Source: Verrucomicrobiaceae bacterium (lineage in GTDB: Bacteria; Verrucomicrobiota; Verrucomicrobiia; Verrucomicrobiales; DEV007). From it: a stretch of 34,852 nt of DNA. Below are positions 23,490-32,198 of the stretch, piece by piece (position 1 is the stretch's first letter; each line of letters opens with the position of its first letter). The notes under the pieces are model-generated. The model saw nothing but the letters and a program-made list of their open reading frames with translations, searched no databases and had not been told where the DNA came from. The stretch covers positions 1 through 34,852 of the forward strand of contig JAAYAT010000391.1 in the NCBI GenBank assembly GCA_012719225.1, read 5' to 3'. Position numbers and translations under genes: made by a program.

Positions 23490-25619
23490 TCAGGGCGAGA
23501 CGCTGCATTCGGCGATTCGCTTGGCAGCGAAGGCGTCCGTCAGCAACTCCTCTTGATAGAGTTGGTTGATCCGCCTCATCCGTCCCGCGATCTGGCTTTC
23601 GGTGAATTTGGCGTCCGCGGCTTTCGTGGCGGCGAGGGTCTCTGGATCGGGCGGCGGCAGGGGGCGCTCCGCCGGAGGTTTCGCCCCGGGATCCGGCACG
23701 AGGACGCGGAGGTTTGCGGCCGGAACGAGATGACGCCAGAGGAAGGCCTGCATGCGGTCCTCCGTCGGAACGACCGGGCGTTGCACGGCTTTTCCGGCTA
23801 TCGTCGCGGTGCCGGTGAACTCGAGCGAGAAGGATTTTCCAAAGGCTTCGGGTTCGGCTTTGAGGACGATTCTCGCGGTCGTCTTGCCCGGAGCCAGCGT
23901 GACCGGAGCGCAGAGGAGACCGGGCGGTGGATCTTTCAGGGCGACTTGGATCGGTCCTTCGTAGCCGTCTCGGCGCGCCGCGTGCAGGGTCAGGGCGGCA
24001 CCCGACTTGGCGGTGACCGTGGCGCTCGAAGGGGTGATGCGCAGGTCGAAAGAGGGTTGGGCCGGCGCGAGGCGGAGTCGATAGGTGTATTCACTGCCGC
24101 CGGAGCGCGTTGCCTCGCTCAGGTGCAATTGATAGTGTCCGTCCGCAGGCAGCGTCGCGAGGAGACGGGAGTCGGCGTGATGGGTGTTGGTCCCCGCCGC
24201 GAGATCCTCGTGGTCGTCGTTCAGGGCGAGGAGGGCACCGTCGGGACCGACGAGTTGAATCACGGAATCGACCGGGGAATCGAGTCGGCGCGCGGAGACT
24301 TCCGCGGCGACTGCCTGGTTCGCCTTGCCCTCGAAGGCGAAGACGTCCCGGTCGCCCGGCGTCCCGATCCGCCCGTTCACGATCACGGGCAAAGTCACCC
24401 GCTGGGGTGCGCCCGGGGGATCGTTCGGCTCCACTTCGAGCCATTCCGGAAGGGTGTCGAGCACGAAGGGGAGCGGGTTCGAGAGCTGCCCGTCGCGCTT
24501 CGCCGAGACGAGGTGCAATCCCGGTGCGTCCTTCGCCGTGGGATGGAGGATCACGGCTCCGTCGAGATTCCAGCCTTGGACCTGGACCGAGGGCGTCGCT
24601 CCCGCGATGCCGCCCAGGGGAAAAACACCCGTGAGGTAGGGCAGCTCGCCAATGGTCAGGCGGTAGAGGAAATCCTCGCGGCCCCGGTGGATCGCGTCGG
24701 TGATCTCGGCCACGTATTCCCCGTCGGCGGGAACCTCGAAGAGGAGGACCGGATCGGGCTGGAAGCGGAAATCGTCCTCGGAGGCGATCTCGCGTCCTTT
24801 CGCGTCGCGCAGCACGAGGACCGGCTGGAACCAGCCCGGCACCGCGTCGGCGATGAAGGGGACGAGTTCCCGGGCGAGGACGGAGAGCACGATCCGCTGG
24901 CCTTTGCGCGCCGGAAAGCGATAGCGGTTGACCTCGCCCGAAGCGATCTGGCCGTTCACGGTGCAGGGCGGCTCGACGCGGCGCTCGACTTCCTCTTCGG
25001 GCCGTTTGCGGAGGGAAAGCGCCTCTTTACCGAGAACTTGGAAGGGAGAGGTGAGCATGGGTTCCCGGCTCGATTCGGGGAGCTGTCCGACGTGGAAAGC
25101 CACGGGATTGGTGATGCCGGTGGCGGTGGCGAGCCGGATCTCCCGCCGCCCCGGTGCCGCGTCGGGGGCGATGCTGACCTCCAGGAAGACGAGGTCGGCG
25201 AGGGCCGCGCTGGCGGGGCGGTTGCAGTATTCCTCGAGGCGTCGTTCGATCCGGGTCATCAGGGCGTCCGTCTCCGCGTCCGGCGTCTTTTCCCCTTCTT
25301 GACCTTCCTTGCCTTCCTTTTTCAATCCTCCCTTCAGCTCCTTCAATTGATCTCGCAGCAGGGTGATCTCCTGGGGACCGATCCGCTTGTAGCATTGGAC
25401 GACCTTGGCGGAGACGCTCTTTCCGGTGACCTCGACGCCCGTCACCGTGGCGAGGGCCTGCCCGCCCACCTTCACCGGAAAGGTGGTGCCCTGCTGCCCT
25501 CCGGCAGGATAGACGTAGCCGGTGTAAGGCCGCGCCTGGGCGCAAACGACGAGCGGTGCGAAGACGGCGGCGGCGCTCAGGAGCGCGAGCCGTCGGCGGG
25601 GGCGGGGGCGGGAATCCAT
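23490..25619 (-). CDS. Secreted PPC-domain protein, set B
   Basis: A 709-residue exported paralogue of the set A protein. Signal peptide 1-28 (basic MDSRPRPRRR, then LALLSAAAVFAPLVV, cleavage near CAQA). It opens with YVYPAGGQQGTTFPVKVGG, followed by a highly charged helical stretch (about 75-125). PPC-type beta domains are seen around 215-330 (ASGEVNRYRFPARKGQRIVL) and 390-515 (PGDRDVFAFEG, LNDDHEDLAAG). Compared with set A, it has a C-terminal extension of about 50 residues after the RHLVPAANLRVLV segment, with a P-rich part and a helix ending in FAAKRIAECSVSP. No catalytic motif is visible. It follows DUF1501 set B by 57 bases and ends 117 bases before the Rid gene. Role inferred only from gene order. 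Confidence 0.85.
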   Translation of the reverse strand: MDSRPRPRRRLALLSAAAVFAPLVVCAQARPYTGYVYPAGGQQGTTFPVKVGGQALATVTGVEVTGKSVSAKVVQCYKRIGPQEITLLRDQLKELKGGLKKEGKEGQEGEKTPDAETDALMTRIERRLEEYCNRPASAALADLVFLEVSIAPDAAPGRREIRLATATGITNPVAFHVGQLPESSREPMLTSPFQVLGKEALSLRKRPEEEVERRVEPPCTVNGQIASGEVNRYRFPARKGQRIVLSVLARELVPFIADAVPGWFQPVLVLRDAKGREIASEDDFRFQPDPVLLFEVPADGEYVAEITDAIHRGREDFLYRLTIGELPYLTGVFPLGGIAGATPSVQVQGWNLDGAVILHPTAKDAPGLHLVSAKRDGQLSNPLPFVLDTLPEWLEVEPNDPPGAPQRVTLPVIVNGRIGTPGDRDVFAFEGKANQAVAAEVSARRLDSPVDSVIQLVGPDGALLALNDDHEDLAAGTNTHHADSRLLATLPADGHYQLHLSEATRSGGSEYTYRLRLAPAQPSFDLRITPSSATVTAKSGAALTLHAARRDGYEGPIQVALKDPPPGLLCAPVTLAPGKTTARIVLKAEPEAFGKSFSLEFTGTATIAGKAVQRPVVPTEDRMQAFLWRHLVPAANLRVLVPDPGAKPPAERPLPPPDPETLAATKAADAKFTESQIAGRMRRINQLYQEELLTDAFAAKRIAECSVSP

Positions 25620-25676
25620 GGCTGGGGTTCGATGAGGGGAACGTCGGAATGTCGGGAGCTTCGCCGGGCGATGTCC

Positions 25677-27092
25677 CTACATGATTTCGGTGAGGAGACC
25701 GCCGGAGGGGGCTTTCCCCGGATCTTTGGGCAAAATGTGCGCCTCCAGCCCCATGGGATGGGGCAGGGACGCCTTGCTGTCGATCCCGGCGAGTTGGTAG
25801 ATGCTGCCGAGCAGATCGGTCGGAGAGACGGGGCGCTCCGCGACTTCCATGGCCTTCTCGTCGGATGCGCCCACGACGTGGCCGCCTTTGAATCCGCCTC
25901 CGGCCACGAGCACGGAGAAGACCTTCCCGTGGTGGTTGCGGCCGCCGTTCCAAGGCGGCTGCCAATCCACCTTGGGGCCGCGCCCGAACTCGCCGCAGCA
26001 CCAGACCAGGGTGGTGTCCAGCATTCCCCGGTCGTGCAGGTCGGCGAGGAGGGCGGCGAGCCCTTGGTCGAGTTGGGGCGCTTGCCGACCCATGGTCTGG
26101 AAGTGGTTGCTGTGCGTGTCCCATCCGCCGGGGTAGTTGATGACAATGTAAGGGACGCCGGCCTCGGCCATGCGCCGCGCCGCGAGGCAGTCCTGCCCGA
26201 AGGTGTGGCGACCGTAGCGGTCCCGGAGTTCGGGCTTTTCCTTGGAGAGGTCGAAAACCTCGCGGCCCTTGCCGAGAATCATCTCGTAGGCCTCGGTCCG
26301 GGCGGCCTGCGAGGCCCGCACGAGGGGATCGTCGCCCGCCGACTTTCGCAGGGTGTCGAGACTCGCGAGCAGATCGCGCCGGGCCTCCTGACGGGCGTCC
26401 GCGACGCGGCGCGAGACGATTCCCTCGACTTCGAAGCGCGAGGCGTTGGGATCGCCTCCGGTGGCGAAGGGCTTGAGCCGGGCTCCGAGGAATCCCTCCT
26501 CCGAGAAACGTCCTTGCGGTTTCGTTAGGACGACGTAGGGCGGCAGGCTGCCTTTGTATTCCTGCTCCTTCATGTGGGCGAAGACCGCGCCGACGCTGGG
26601 GTAGGCGAGGCGGTCGCCCGGCGCGTGGGCCGTTTGCACGAGGTAGGCCGCGGTCTCGTGGCCGTTGTTGCCGTGCGTCATGCTGCGGATGAGGGAGTAT
26701 TTGTCGGCCTGCTTGGCCAGCTCCAGGAACCATTCACTGAGCTGGATGCCGGGAACGTTCGTGGAGAGGAATTTTTTCAGCGGTCCGTTGTAGTCGTATC
26801 CGGCGTCGGGCTTCGGATCCCAAGTGTCGGAATGGGACATGCCGCCCCAGAGGAAAATTTGGATCACCGTGGTGGCCTTGGCGCTGGGCTTGGTTTTTTT
26901 CGCCGCGGCGGCGGCGTCCGGCGGAGCGGCGGGTGGAGTCGATCCCATGGCACCGCCGCGTCCGAGGAATCCGAGGGTGCTGAAAAGTCCGATCTGCATG
27001 GCGCCGCGTCGGTCGATGGATCGGCTCAGGCTCATGCCGAGGTGGTTCGGATGGGTGGGGAGGGACCAGATGGGAGGATTGGGAGGGATCAT
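25677..27092 (-). CDS. DUF1501 protein, set B
   Basis: A 471-residue DUF1501 protein, paralogue of 18952-20343. ATG 27092 is used; ATG 27035 is also possible. The N-terminus has basic residues (SRSIDRRGAM) before QIGLFSTLGFLGRGG, an export-signal-like stretch. Hallmarks: IQIFLWGGMSHSDTWDPKP, SLIRSMTHGNNGHETAAYLV, PPYVVLTKPQGRFSE, GGWDTHSNHFQTMG, VWCCGEFGRGPKV and GGGFKGGHVVGASD. Against set A, EFGRTPKV has become EFGRGPKV and DTFDPKP has become DTWDPKP. An Ala-rich linker (residues 50-70) precedes the domain. Separated from DUF1549 set B by 39 bases, the same spacing as in set A. Confidence 0.9.
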   Translation of the reverse strand: MIPPNPPIWSLPTHPNHLGMSLSRSIDRRGAMQIGLFSTLGFLGRGGAMGSTPPAAPPDAAAAAKKTKPSAKATTVIQIFLWGGMSHSDTWDPKPDAGYDYNGPLKKFLSTNVPGIQLSEWFLELAKQADKYSLIRSMTHGNNGHETAAYLVQTAHAPGDRLAYPSVGAVFAHMKEQEYKGSLPPYVVLTKPQGRFSEEGFLGARLKPFATGGDPNASRFEVEGIVSRRVADARQEARRDLLASLDTLRKSAGDDPLVRASQAARTEAYEMILGKGREVFDLSKEKPELRDRYGRHTFGQDCLAARRMAEAGVPYIVINYPGGWDTHSNHFQTMGRQAPQLDQGLAALLADLHDRGMLDTTLVWCCGEFGRGPKVDWQPPWNGGRNHHGKVFSVLVAGGGFKGGHVVGASDEKAMEVAERPVSPTDLLGSIYQLAGIDSKASLPHPMGLEAHILPKDPGKAPSGGLLTEIM

Positions 27093-27131
27093 GGCTACGA
27101 GGGGTGAGGGGGTGGCGGGGGAGGGGAGCAG

Positions 27132-28970
27132 TCAGTGGCGGAAGAGGAATTCATGGGTGTTGAGCAGAGCCCAGGCGAGGTCGTTCCAATGTTCGGGGCG
27201 CACGGGCTTCTGGTCGGGCTTGTCGTCCGCGCCGAGACCGCAGTAGGCCCGGGCGGTGACGATTTCCTCCGGGCCGGGGTGGCGCGAGAGGATCGCGAGA
27301 TAGAGTGCTGTGATGGTCTCGTTCACGGGACGCTTCGCCGAGACGAGGGCCTTGATGCCGGGGCCGTTTTCGAGCTTTTCCTGGATGTGGCTCGAGTTGA
27401 GGAGATGAATCCACTGGCCGGACACGACCTGGCCGGTCCGCTCGCTCTCGGTTCCGGTGGCTCTGGCGGAGCGACCGAAGAGCGAGAGAAAAGGACTCGT
27501 GATGCTGCCGTCGCCGATGGAGACGGCGGGTTGCCCCTGCGGAATGTAGGTAAAGGGCTCGGGAATGGGGCTGGTGTAGAGCTCCGTGGTTCCGGTGATC
27601 CGGTTGATCGCGTCGATCAAGACCTCCGCTTCCAGGCGACGCATCGGATAGGCGGCGAAGAGCGCTTCGGCTTCCGGCGACGTCGATCCCGCGACGGAGG
27701 CGAACTGGTAGGCCTCGGAGTTGAGGATGAGCCGGTAGAGGTGCTTCAGATCGTATTCCGCGCCGATCAGTTCCTTCTCCAGGTAGGCGAGCAACTCGGG
27801 ATGAGAAGGCGGATTGTCGTCCCGGAAATCGTCCGCCTCGTGGACGATGCCGCGCCCCATCAGCCAGAACCAGACCCGGTTCGCGATGGCGCGGGTGAAC
27901 CAGGGATTCTCCGGTGAGATCAGCCAGTCGGCGAAAATCTCGCGCGGGTCGCGGTCGGTGGAGAGGGTGACTTTGGTTCCGTCAGGGAAAACGGCTTCCT
28001 TGGGAAAGGCTGCCGGGTTGGCCGTCGCCGCGAGCCCCGCGTCCTCGAAGGGCGTTCCGATTTCGGCGATGGAGGGGCGTCCCGGCGCGGCGTTGCCCGC
28101 GATGGCGTGGGAACCGGTCGGATCCCAGAAGACGTATTCCTCCTTCCACTCGCTGGTGGGCTTGTAGCCGACTTGAGAGAAAAAGGCCGCCATCCCGGCG
28201 AGTCGGTCCTGCGGCCAGGCTTCGGTGCGGCTGCCCAGGAACGTGAGGGCCACGCCCGAGGCGATCCCTTCGGGCGTGCGGCTTGGCAGGGCGCGGTAGA
28301 AATTGACCGGACCGACGCGGTAGTTGCTCCCGCTCGAGGTCAGCAGCTCGCGGACGAACTGGTCGTAGGGCTTGTTCTGCCGGAGCGAGTCGACCACCCA
28401 GCGGTGGTAGAGCTGGGCCGCGTTGGGCCAGAGGTTGATGGGGAACTCCGCCTTGATGCGGAGGAGATCGCCCCACTTCATCGCCCGGTAGACGCTGCAT
28501 TCGTCGCGGGAGAGCAGTTGCTCGGTCAAGGCCTTGCGCTTGTTGGCGGCATCGGGATTCGCGATGAAGGCCCGCGCCTCCTCCGCCGTCGGCGGGATGC
28601 CGATGAGGTCGAGGTGGACGCGCCGAACGAAGACCGCGTCCGAACAGAGCGCAGGTTGGATGCCGAGCGGGCGGAGCTTCGCCATGACGAGCCGGTCGAT
28701 CCGGCTTTCCGTCTTCAGGGGGAGGGGACTGGTGAAGAGATCGGAAGAACGCGGCGGCGTCGGCTTCTCCGCGACCTTGGGTTTCGCGGGTGGAGGCGTC
28801 GGGGGTTCCGCCGAGCGCAGGTCCCAAGCCGGTCCGAGCAGGAGCGCCAATGCGATCCCATACCGCAGACCAATGCCCGGATACGAGGCGAGCTTTCCGA
28901 TTCGAGCACGCTGAGTCCATTCGGAAAATCCCGTGCGGAGACAGTCGGAAAACTCACCGATCCAGCTCAT
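27132..28970 (-). CDS. DUF1549/DUF1553 (PSCyt2-PSD1) protein, set B
   Basis: A 612-residue exported protein, paralogue of 20383-21978. ATG 28970 is preferred over an upstream TTG at 29006. The N-terminus has a hydrophobic stretch (about 30-50, GIALALLLGP) after a basic region, then a Pro-rich linker. DUF1549: DAVFVRRVHLDLIGIPPTAE, FPINLWPNAAQLYHRW, NFYRALPSRTPEGIASGVAL. DUF1553: NPWFTRAIANRVWFWLMGRG, HEADDFRDDNPPSHPELL, YPMRRLEAEVLIDAINRIT. It has no CxxCH. An insertion of about 30 residues around DPTGSHAIAGNAAPG distinguishes it from set A. This is the first gene of the minus-strand block; the divergent gene is an Rrf2 regulator 209 bases away. Confidence 0.9.
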   Translation of the reverse strand: MSWIGEFSDCLRTGFSEWTQRARIGKLASYPGIGLRYGIALALLLGPAWDLRSAEPPTPPPAKPKVAEKPTPPRSSDLFTSPLPLKTESRIDRLVMAKLRPLGIQPALCSDAVFVRRVHLDLIGIPPTAEEARAFIANPDAANKRKALTEQLLSRDECSVYRAMKWGDLLRIKAEFPINLWPNAAQLYHRWVVDSLRQNKPYDQFVRELLTSSGSNYRVGPVNFYRALPSRTPEGIASGVALTFLGSRTEAWPQDRLAGMAAFFSQVGYKPTSEWKEEYVFWDPTGSHAIAGNAAPGRPSIAEIGTPFEDAGLAATANPAAFPKEAVFPDGTKVTLSTDRDPREIFADWLISPENPWFTRAIANRVWFWLMGRGIVHEADDFRDDNPPSHPELLAYLEKELIGAEYDLKHLYRLILNSEAYQFASVAGSTSPEAEALFAAYPMRRLEAEVLIDAINRITGTTELYTSPIPEPFTYIPQGQPAVSIGDGSITSPFLSLFGRSARATGTESERTGQVVSGQWIHLLNSSHIQEKLENGPGIKALVSAKRPVNETITALYLAILSRHPGPEEIVTARAYCGLGADDKPDQKPVRPEHWNDLAWALLNTHEFLFRH

Positions 28971-29179
28971 AATAGAAAAGCCTACGCCCCGGATCGGGGA
29001 ACGCAAGTTAAAAAAGAAAAAACTCTCTTTTATTCTGTATTTGGATAAGAAGAGAAAACATTCTTTCTTTCTTGATATGGCGGGCCTTGGGCTGCACCGT
29101 ATTCATCGGGGCCAGGTCGCCGGCTCGCGGCCTCTTCTTTCCGCGCCGCTCGCGCGTCCGAGCCAAACCCGTCGCATTC
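28971..29179. promoter_or_regulatory. Divergent control region between set B and the Rrf2 gene
   Basis: A 209-bp gap between oppositely oriented genes, with an AT-rich core (29006-29080) likely to hold promoters for both. A near-perfect palindrome CCCCG-GAT-CGGGG lies at 28987-28999, about 17 bases before the DUF1549 ATG, and is a candidate operator. I do not see a confident -35/-10 pair on either strand. Confidence 0.4.
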
Positions 29180-29638
29180 ATGTATCTCTATGGAAAAACC
29201 GCATCGAACGCCATCGCGATCATGAGCTACCTTGCGGAACGACCCGACGAACTGGTGGGGTCGTCGGAGATCGCGGCGGCGAGACGGATTTCGCGTGCGC
29301 TCACCGCGAAACTGTTGACGCAACTGTCGGCGGCCGGTTACGTGCGGGGACAGCCGGGTCCCGGTGGCGGTTACATGCTGGCCAAGGACGCTTCCGAGAT
29401 CAATCTGCTCAGTATCGTGGCCCTCTTCGAGCAGACCGAGGGACCCTCGCTCTGCCCGTTCGGACAGGGCTGGTGCGGCATCGAAGAACCCTGCCCCCTC
29501 CACGACACCTTGCTGTCGCTGCAGGAGCGCAGCGCGGAATTCCTGGAAAACACGCGGTTCTCCGTCTTTCGCCCCGAACCAGCGGGAGCGGTGGATGGGG
29601 CCGAGGAGGATTCCGATCCCGGCGAGCTTTCCGGATAG
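29180..29638 (+). CDS. Rrf2-family regulator with Fe-S ligand cysteines
   Basis: A 152-residue winged-helix regulator. The start ATG 29180 is chosen because the family begins at this MYLYGKTASNAIAIMSYLAE. The recognition helix region is ARRISRALTAKLLTQLSAAG and the wing is GQPGPGGGYML. The cluster ligands are C92, C99 and C105 with H108 (C-x6-C-x5-C-P-L-H), almost the spacing of IscR/NsrR. These proteins bind [2Fe-2S] or [4Fe-4S] and sense cluster supply, redox state or NO. The C-terminal 25 residues are acidic and probably disordered. It is divergent from the minus-strand block, which includes nirK 13 kb away, so an NO-responsive role is attractive but unproven. Convergent with the aldolase/SDR gene (15 bases between stops). 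Confidence 0.9.
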   Translation: MYLYGKTASNAIAIMSYLAERPDELVGSSEIAAARRISRALTAKLLTQLSAAGYVRGQPGPGGGYMLAKDASEINLLSIVALFEQTEGPSLCPFGQGWCGIEEPCPLHDTLLSLQERSAEFLENTRFSVFRPEPAGAVDGAEEDSDPGELSG

Positions 29639-29653
29639 GCTTTGCCTTTTCCC

Positions 29654-31627
29654 TCAAATGACGCGGTCGTTGCCGCCGTCCACCGGGACCTGGGCGCCGG
29701 TGGTTTTTCCGAAGACGGGGCCGGCCATCGCCGAGACCATCTCGCCGACATCCCGCGAGGTGATCTCCGCCTTGAGCAGATTGCGGGTCTTGTATTCCTC
29801 GACGGTCATGCCGTAGCGCTCGGCGGAACGCCGCAGATTCTCGGGAGTCCAGAGTTTCGTGTCAAAGACGGCGTCGGGATGGATGATGTTGCAGCGCACG
29901 CCGAAGGGGGCCAGTTCCAGCGCGGCGACGCGGCAAAGTTGGGTGAGCCCGGCTTTGGCGCAGGAGTAGCTGGCCGCCCCGGCGCCGGGAGCGTTGACAT
30001 TGCGGGAGCCGACCAGAACGATGGCGGGATCGATGCCCTGCTTGAGGTAGGGGATGGTGTGCTTGAGTAATTTTTGGTGGCTCGTCAGGTTCACCGCGAG
30101 AGATTTGTCCCAGTTGCTTTCTTCGAGATCTTCCAGATAGGCCCCGGCGGTGAAAATGCCGGCGTTGCTCACGAGAATGTCGATGCCGCCGAAGCGGCGT
30201 ACCACGCTCTCGACTGCGGCGAGGACCTTGGCGTCGTCGGTCAGGTCGGCGAGAATGCCGATGCCGCCGATGTCCGCCATCCGCTCTGCGATGTCGGGAC
30301 TGAGATCGATCCCGATGACCTTGGCACCCGCGTCGGCGAGGGCGGCGGCGCAGGCGAAGCCGATGCCCGCGGCGGACCCTGTCACGATGGCCACCTTACC
30401 CTGATGGGTCGGGGCGGAGCCGCTTTTTTTCAGCTTGGCCTGTTCGAGTTCCCAGTATTCGATGGCAAAAAGTTTCGAGGCGGGGAGGGCTTTCCATCCG
30501 CCGTCAAAAGCGGCTTCGGTCTGCTGGATGGTGCGCCGGGTATGGGTCGCGATGTCGCGGAGGGCCTCGGCCTCGGCTTCGCTCGCGCCGAAGCTGATGA
30601 CGCCCTGTCCCTGCCAGACCGCCCAGCGCGGATCGGGCGGCAGCATCGTCTCGCCCTGCTGATATTTTTCAAAATAGGCCTCGTAGTCATCGGCGAATTT
30701 CGCGAGGGATTTGCCGGAATCGGCACCGATGATCGCCGGGACGCGTTTGGTCCGGATGGTGTGGTCGGGGGTGAGGGGGCCCCGGGTGGCGAGCTTGGCG
30801 ATGTCCTCGCGGCTGGCGAATCCGACCGCCTCCTCGGACTGGTCGAGCGAGGCGATCACCGGCGCGCCGCGCAGGGAGGAAACCTGCCGACGGATCAGGG
30901 CGAGACCGGGGAGATCTTCCCGGGCCTTCGCCTTGGGAAAGGAAAAGGATTTCCCCAGTCGTCCCGAGAGAACGATCTCGGCCTCGGTCACGAGTTTGAT
31001 CATGAGCTCGTAGCTCTCGCGGGCGTCGTCGTGCATCGTGAAGATGCCGTGGTTCAAGAGGATGAGCCCCTCCAGCCCGAAGGGATCGACTTTGGCGAGG
31101 GCCGCCGCGACCGCTTTGGCGAGATCGAAGCCGGGCATCACGTAGGGAATGATCGCGACGCGGTCTCCGTAGAGGTCGGCGATGGTCTTGCGTCCGTCCT
31201 TGTGATTGGTCAGGGCGACGACGGCGTTGGCGTGGGTGTGATCGACGTATTTCTGCGGGATGACGGCGTGCAGGATCGCCTCGATGCTCGGATTGGGAGC
31301 GGCGGGATGGAGCATCGCGACGCGCTGCTGCCGGACCATTTCGGCGTCGCTCAATTCGTCGAACTCCGCCAAGCGGAGGAGAGCCTGCCGACGCACCGGC
31401 GCGAACCCCGCCGCCTCGATCGTCCCGAGATCCCAGCCCGATCCCTTTACGTAGATGACCTCGGTGGGGTCGCCGAAAAAGTCCTTTTCCGATACCTTCA
31501 CCGAGGTGTTGCCGCCGCCGTGGAGGACCAGTTCGGGATTCGTCCCGAGGAGGCGCGAGGTGTAGACCCGCTTGGCGAGCGGTCCTTTGTATTTGCGGGC
31601 GTCGGAGTCGGACCAGAGAGATTTCAT
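29654..31627 (-). CDS. Bifunctional class II aldolase / short-chain dehydrogenase
   Basis: A 657-residue fusion known as bifunctional rhamnulose-1-phosphate aldolase/short-chain dehydrogenase. The aldolase half (1-400) has LVLHGGGNTSVKV, the metal site HTHANAVVAL and LLNHGIFTMHDDARESYE. The dehydrogenase half (about 415-657) has the NAD(P)-binding GKVAIVTGSAAGIGFA, ILVSNAGIF, and the active site YSCAKAGL (Tyr-x3-Lys) with Ser in GSRNVN. In deoxysugar breakdown, such proteins split a ketose-1-phosphate to DHAP and lactaldehyde and oxidise the lactaldehyde. No kinase, isomerase or sugar transporter is adjacent, so the sugar (rhamnose, fucose or other) cannot be fixed. Located 58 bases downstream of hisI on the same strand. 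Confidence 0.92.
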   Translation of the reverse strand: MKSLWSDSDARKYKGPLAKRVYTSRLLGTNPELVLHGGGNTSVKVSEKDFFGDPTEVIYVKGSGWDLGTIEAAGFAPVRRQALLRLAEFDELSDAEMVRQQRVAMLHPAAPNPSIEAILHAVIPQKYVDHTHANAVVALTNHKDGRKTIADLYGDRVAIIPYVMPGFDLAKAVAAALAKVDPFGLEGLILLNHGIFTMHDDARESYELMIKLVTEAEIVLSGRLGKSFSFPKAKAREDLPGLALIRRQVSSLRGAPVIASLDQSEEAVGFASREDIAKLATRGPLTPDHTIRTKRVPAIIGADSGKSLAKFADDYEAYFEKYQQGETMLPPDPRWAVWQGQGVISFGASEAEAEALRDIATHTRRTIQQTEAAFDGGWKALPASKLFAIEYWELEQAKLKKSGSAPTHQGKVAIVTGSAAGIGFACAAALADAGAKVIGIDLSPDIAERMADIGGIGILADLTDDAKVLAAVESVVRRFGGIDILVSNAGIFTAGAYLEDLEESNWDKSLAVNLTSHQKLLKHTIPYLKQGIDPAIVLVGSRNVNAPGAGAASYSCAKAGLTQLCRVAALELAPFGVRCNIIHPDAVFDTKLWTPENLRRSAERYGMTVEEYKTRNLLKAEITSRDVGEMVSAMAGPVFGKTTGAQVPVDGGNDRVI

Positions 31628-31685
31628 GGAGGGGGCGGTTTTGCTTTCCTGTCGGTTGCGACGGGGAGGGAGCGCGCTCTCAATC

Positions 31686-32138
31686 TCAGTGGTAGACTTT
31701 TTCCGGGTCGTAGGACGGATCGGCGATTTCCCGGCCCAAGGTTACGGGGCGGCCCGGCTCCTGTATATTTCTGTAAAAGCAGGATCTATATCCGGCATGG
31801 CAGCATCCCGGACCCTGTTGGCGCACTTTCAGGACGAGGGCGTCCTGATCGCAGTCGGTCAGGATTTTTTCGACGATCTGGGTGTGTCCCGAGGTCGCGC
31901 CCTTGTGCCAGAGCTGCTGCCGGCTGCGGGAAAAATACACCGCCTCGCCGATCTCGAGAGTCTGGCGGAGCGATTCCTCGTTCATGTAGGCGACCATCAG
32001 CACCTCGTTGGTTTCCGCATCCTGGGCGATCGCGACGATGAGTCCGTGGTCGTCAAATTTCGGAGAAAAGGTGAGACCGTTTTCGAGAGCTTTCCGGTCC
32101 TCGCGGGAGCCGAAGGTGATTGCAGTTGAACTGGACAT
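31686..32138 (-). CDS. hisI: Phosphoribosyl-AMP cyclohydrolase
   Basis: Opens the adenine ring of phosphoribosyl-AMP in histidine synthesis, a zinc- and magnesium-dependent cytoplasmic step. The start ATG 32138 gives a 150-residue protein; an ATG at 32192 would add 18 residues not expected in the family. The signature includes VAYMNEESLRQTL, YFSRSRQQLWHKGATSGH, the magnesium ligands DCDQD, and the zinc cysteines in GPGCCHAGYRSCFYR. There is no HisE domain, so it is the monofunctional form. Divergent from tmk (60 bases between starts); no other his gene is present. Confidence 0.95.
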   Translation of the reverse strand: MSSSTAITFGSREDRKALENGLTFSPKFDDHGLIVAIAQDAETNEVLMVAYMNEESLRQTLEIGEAVYFSRSRQQLWHKGATSGHTQIVEKILTDCDQDALVLKVRQQGPGCCHAGYRSCFYRNIQEPGRPVTLGREIADPSYDPEKVYH

Positions 32139-32198
32139 GGAATAGGTGTTTGAAATGGTGTGGCGGAGGTCGGGACCATCCCGCTCCGCCATTCTTGA

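Noticed and set aside
23487-26528. A 1013-codon plus-strand open frame opposite the PPC and DUF1501 set B genes
   Set aside because: It is the antisense shadow of high-GC coding DNA; the minus strand encodes clear PPC and DUF1501 motifs and the plus frame shows no recognisable domain.
31670-31680. Palindrome GAGCGCGCTC between hisI and the aldolase/SDR gene
   Set aside because: Ten bases of GC-rich symmetry without a T-tract is expected by chance at this base composition.
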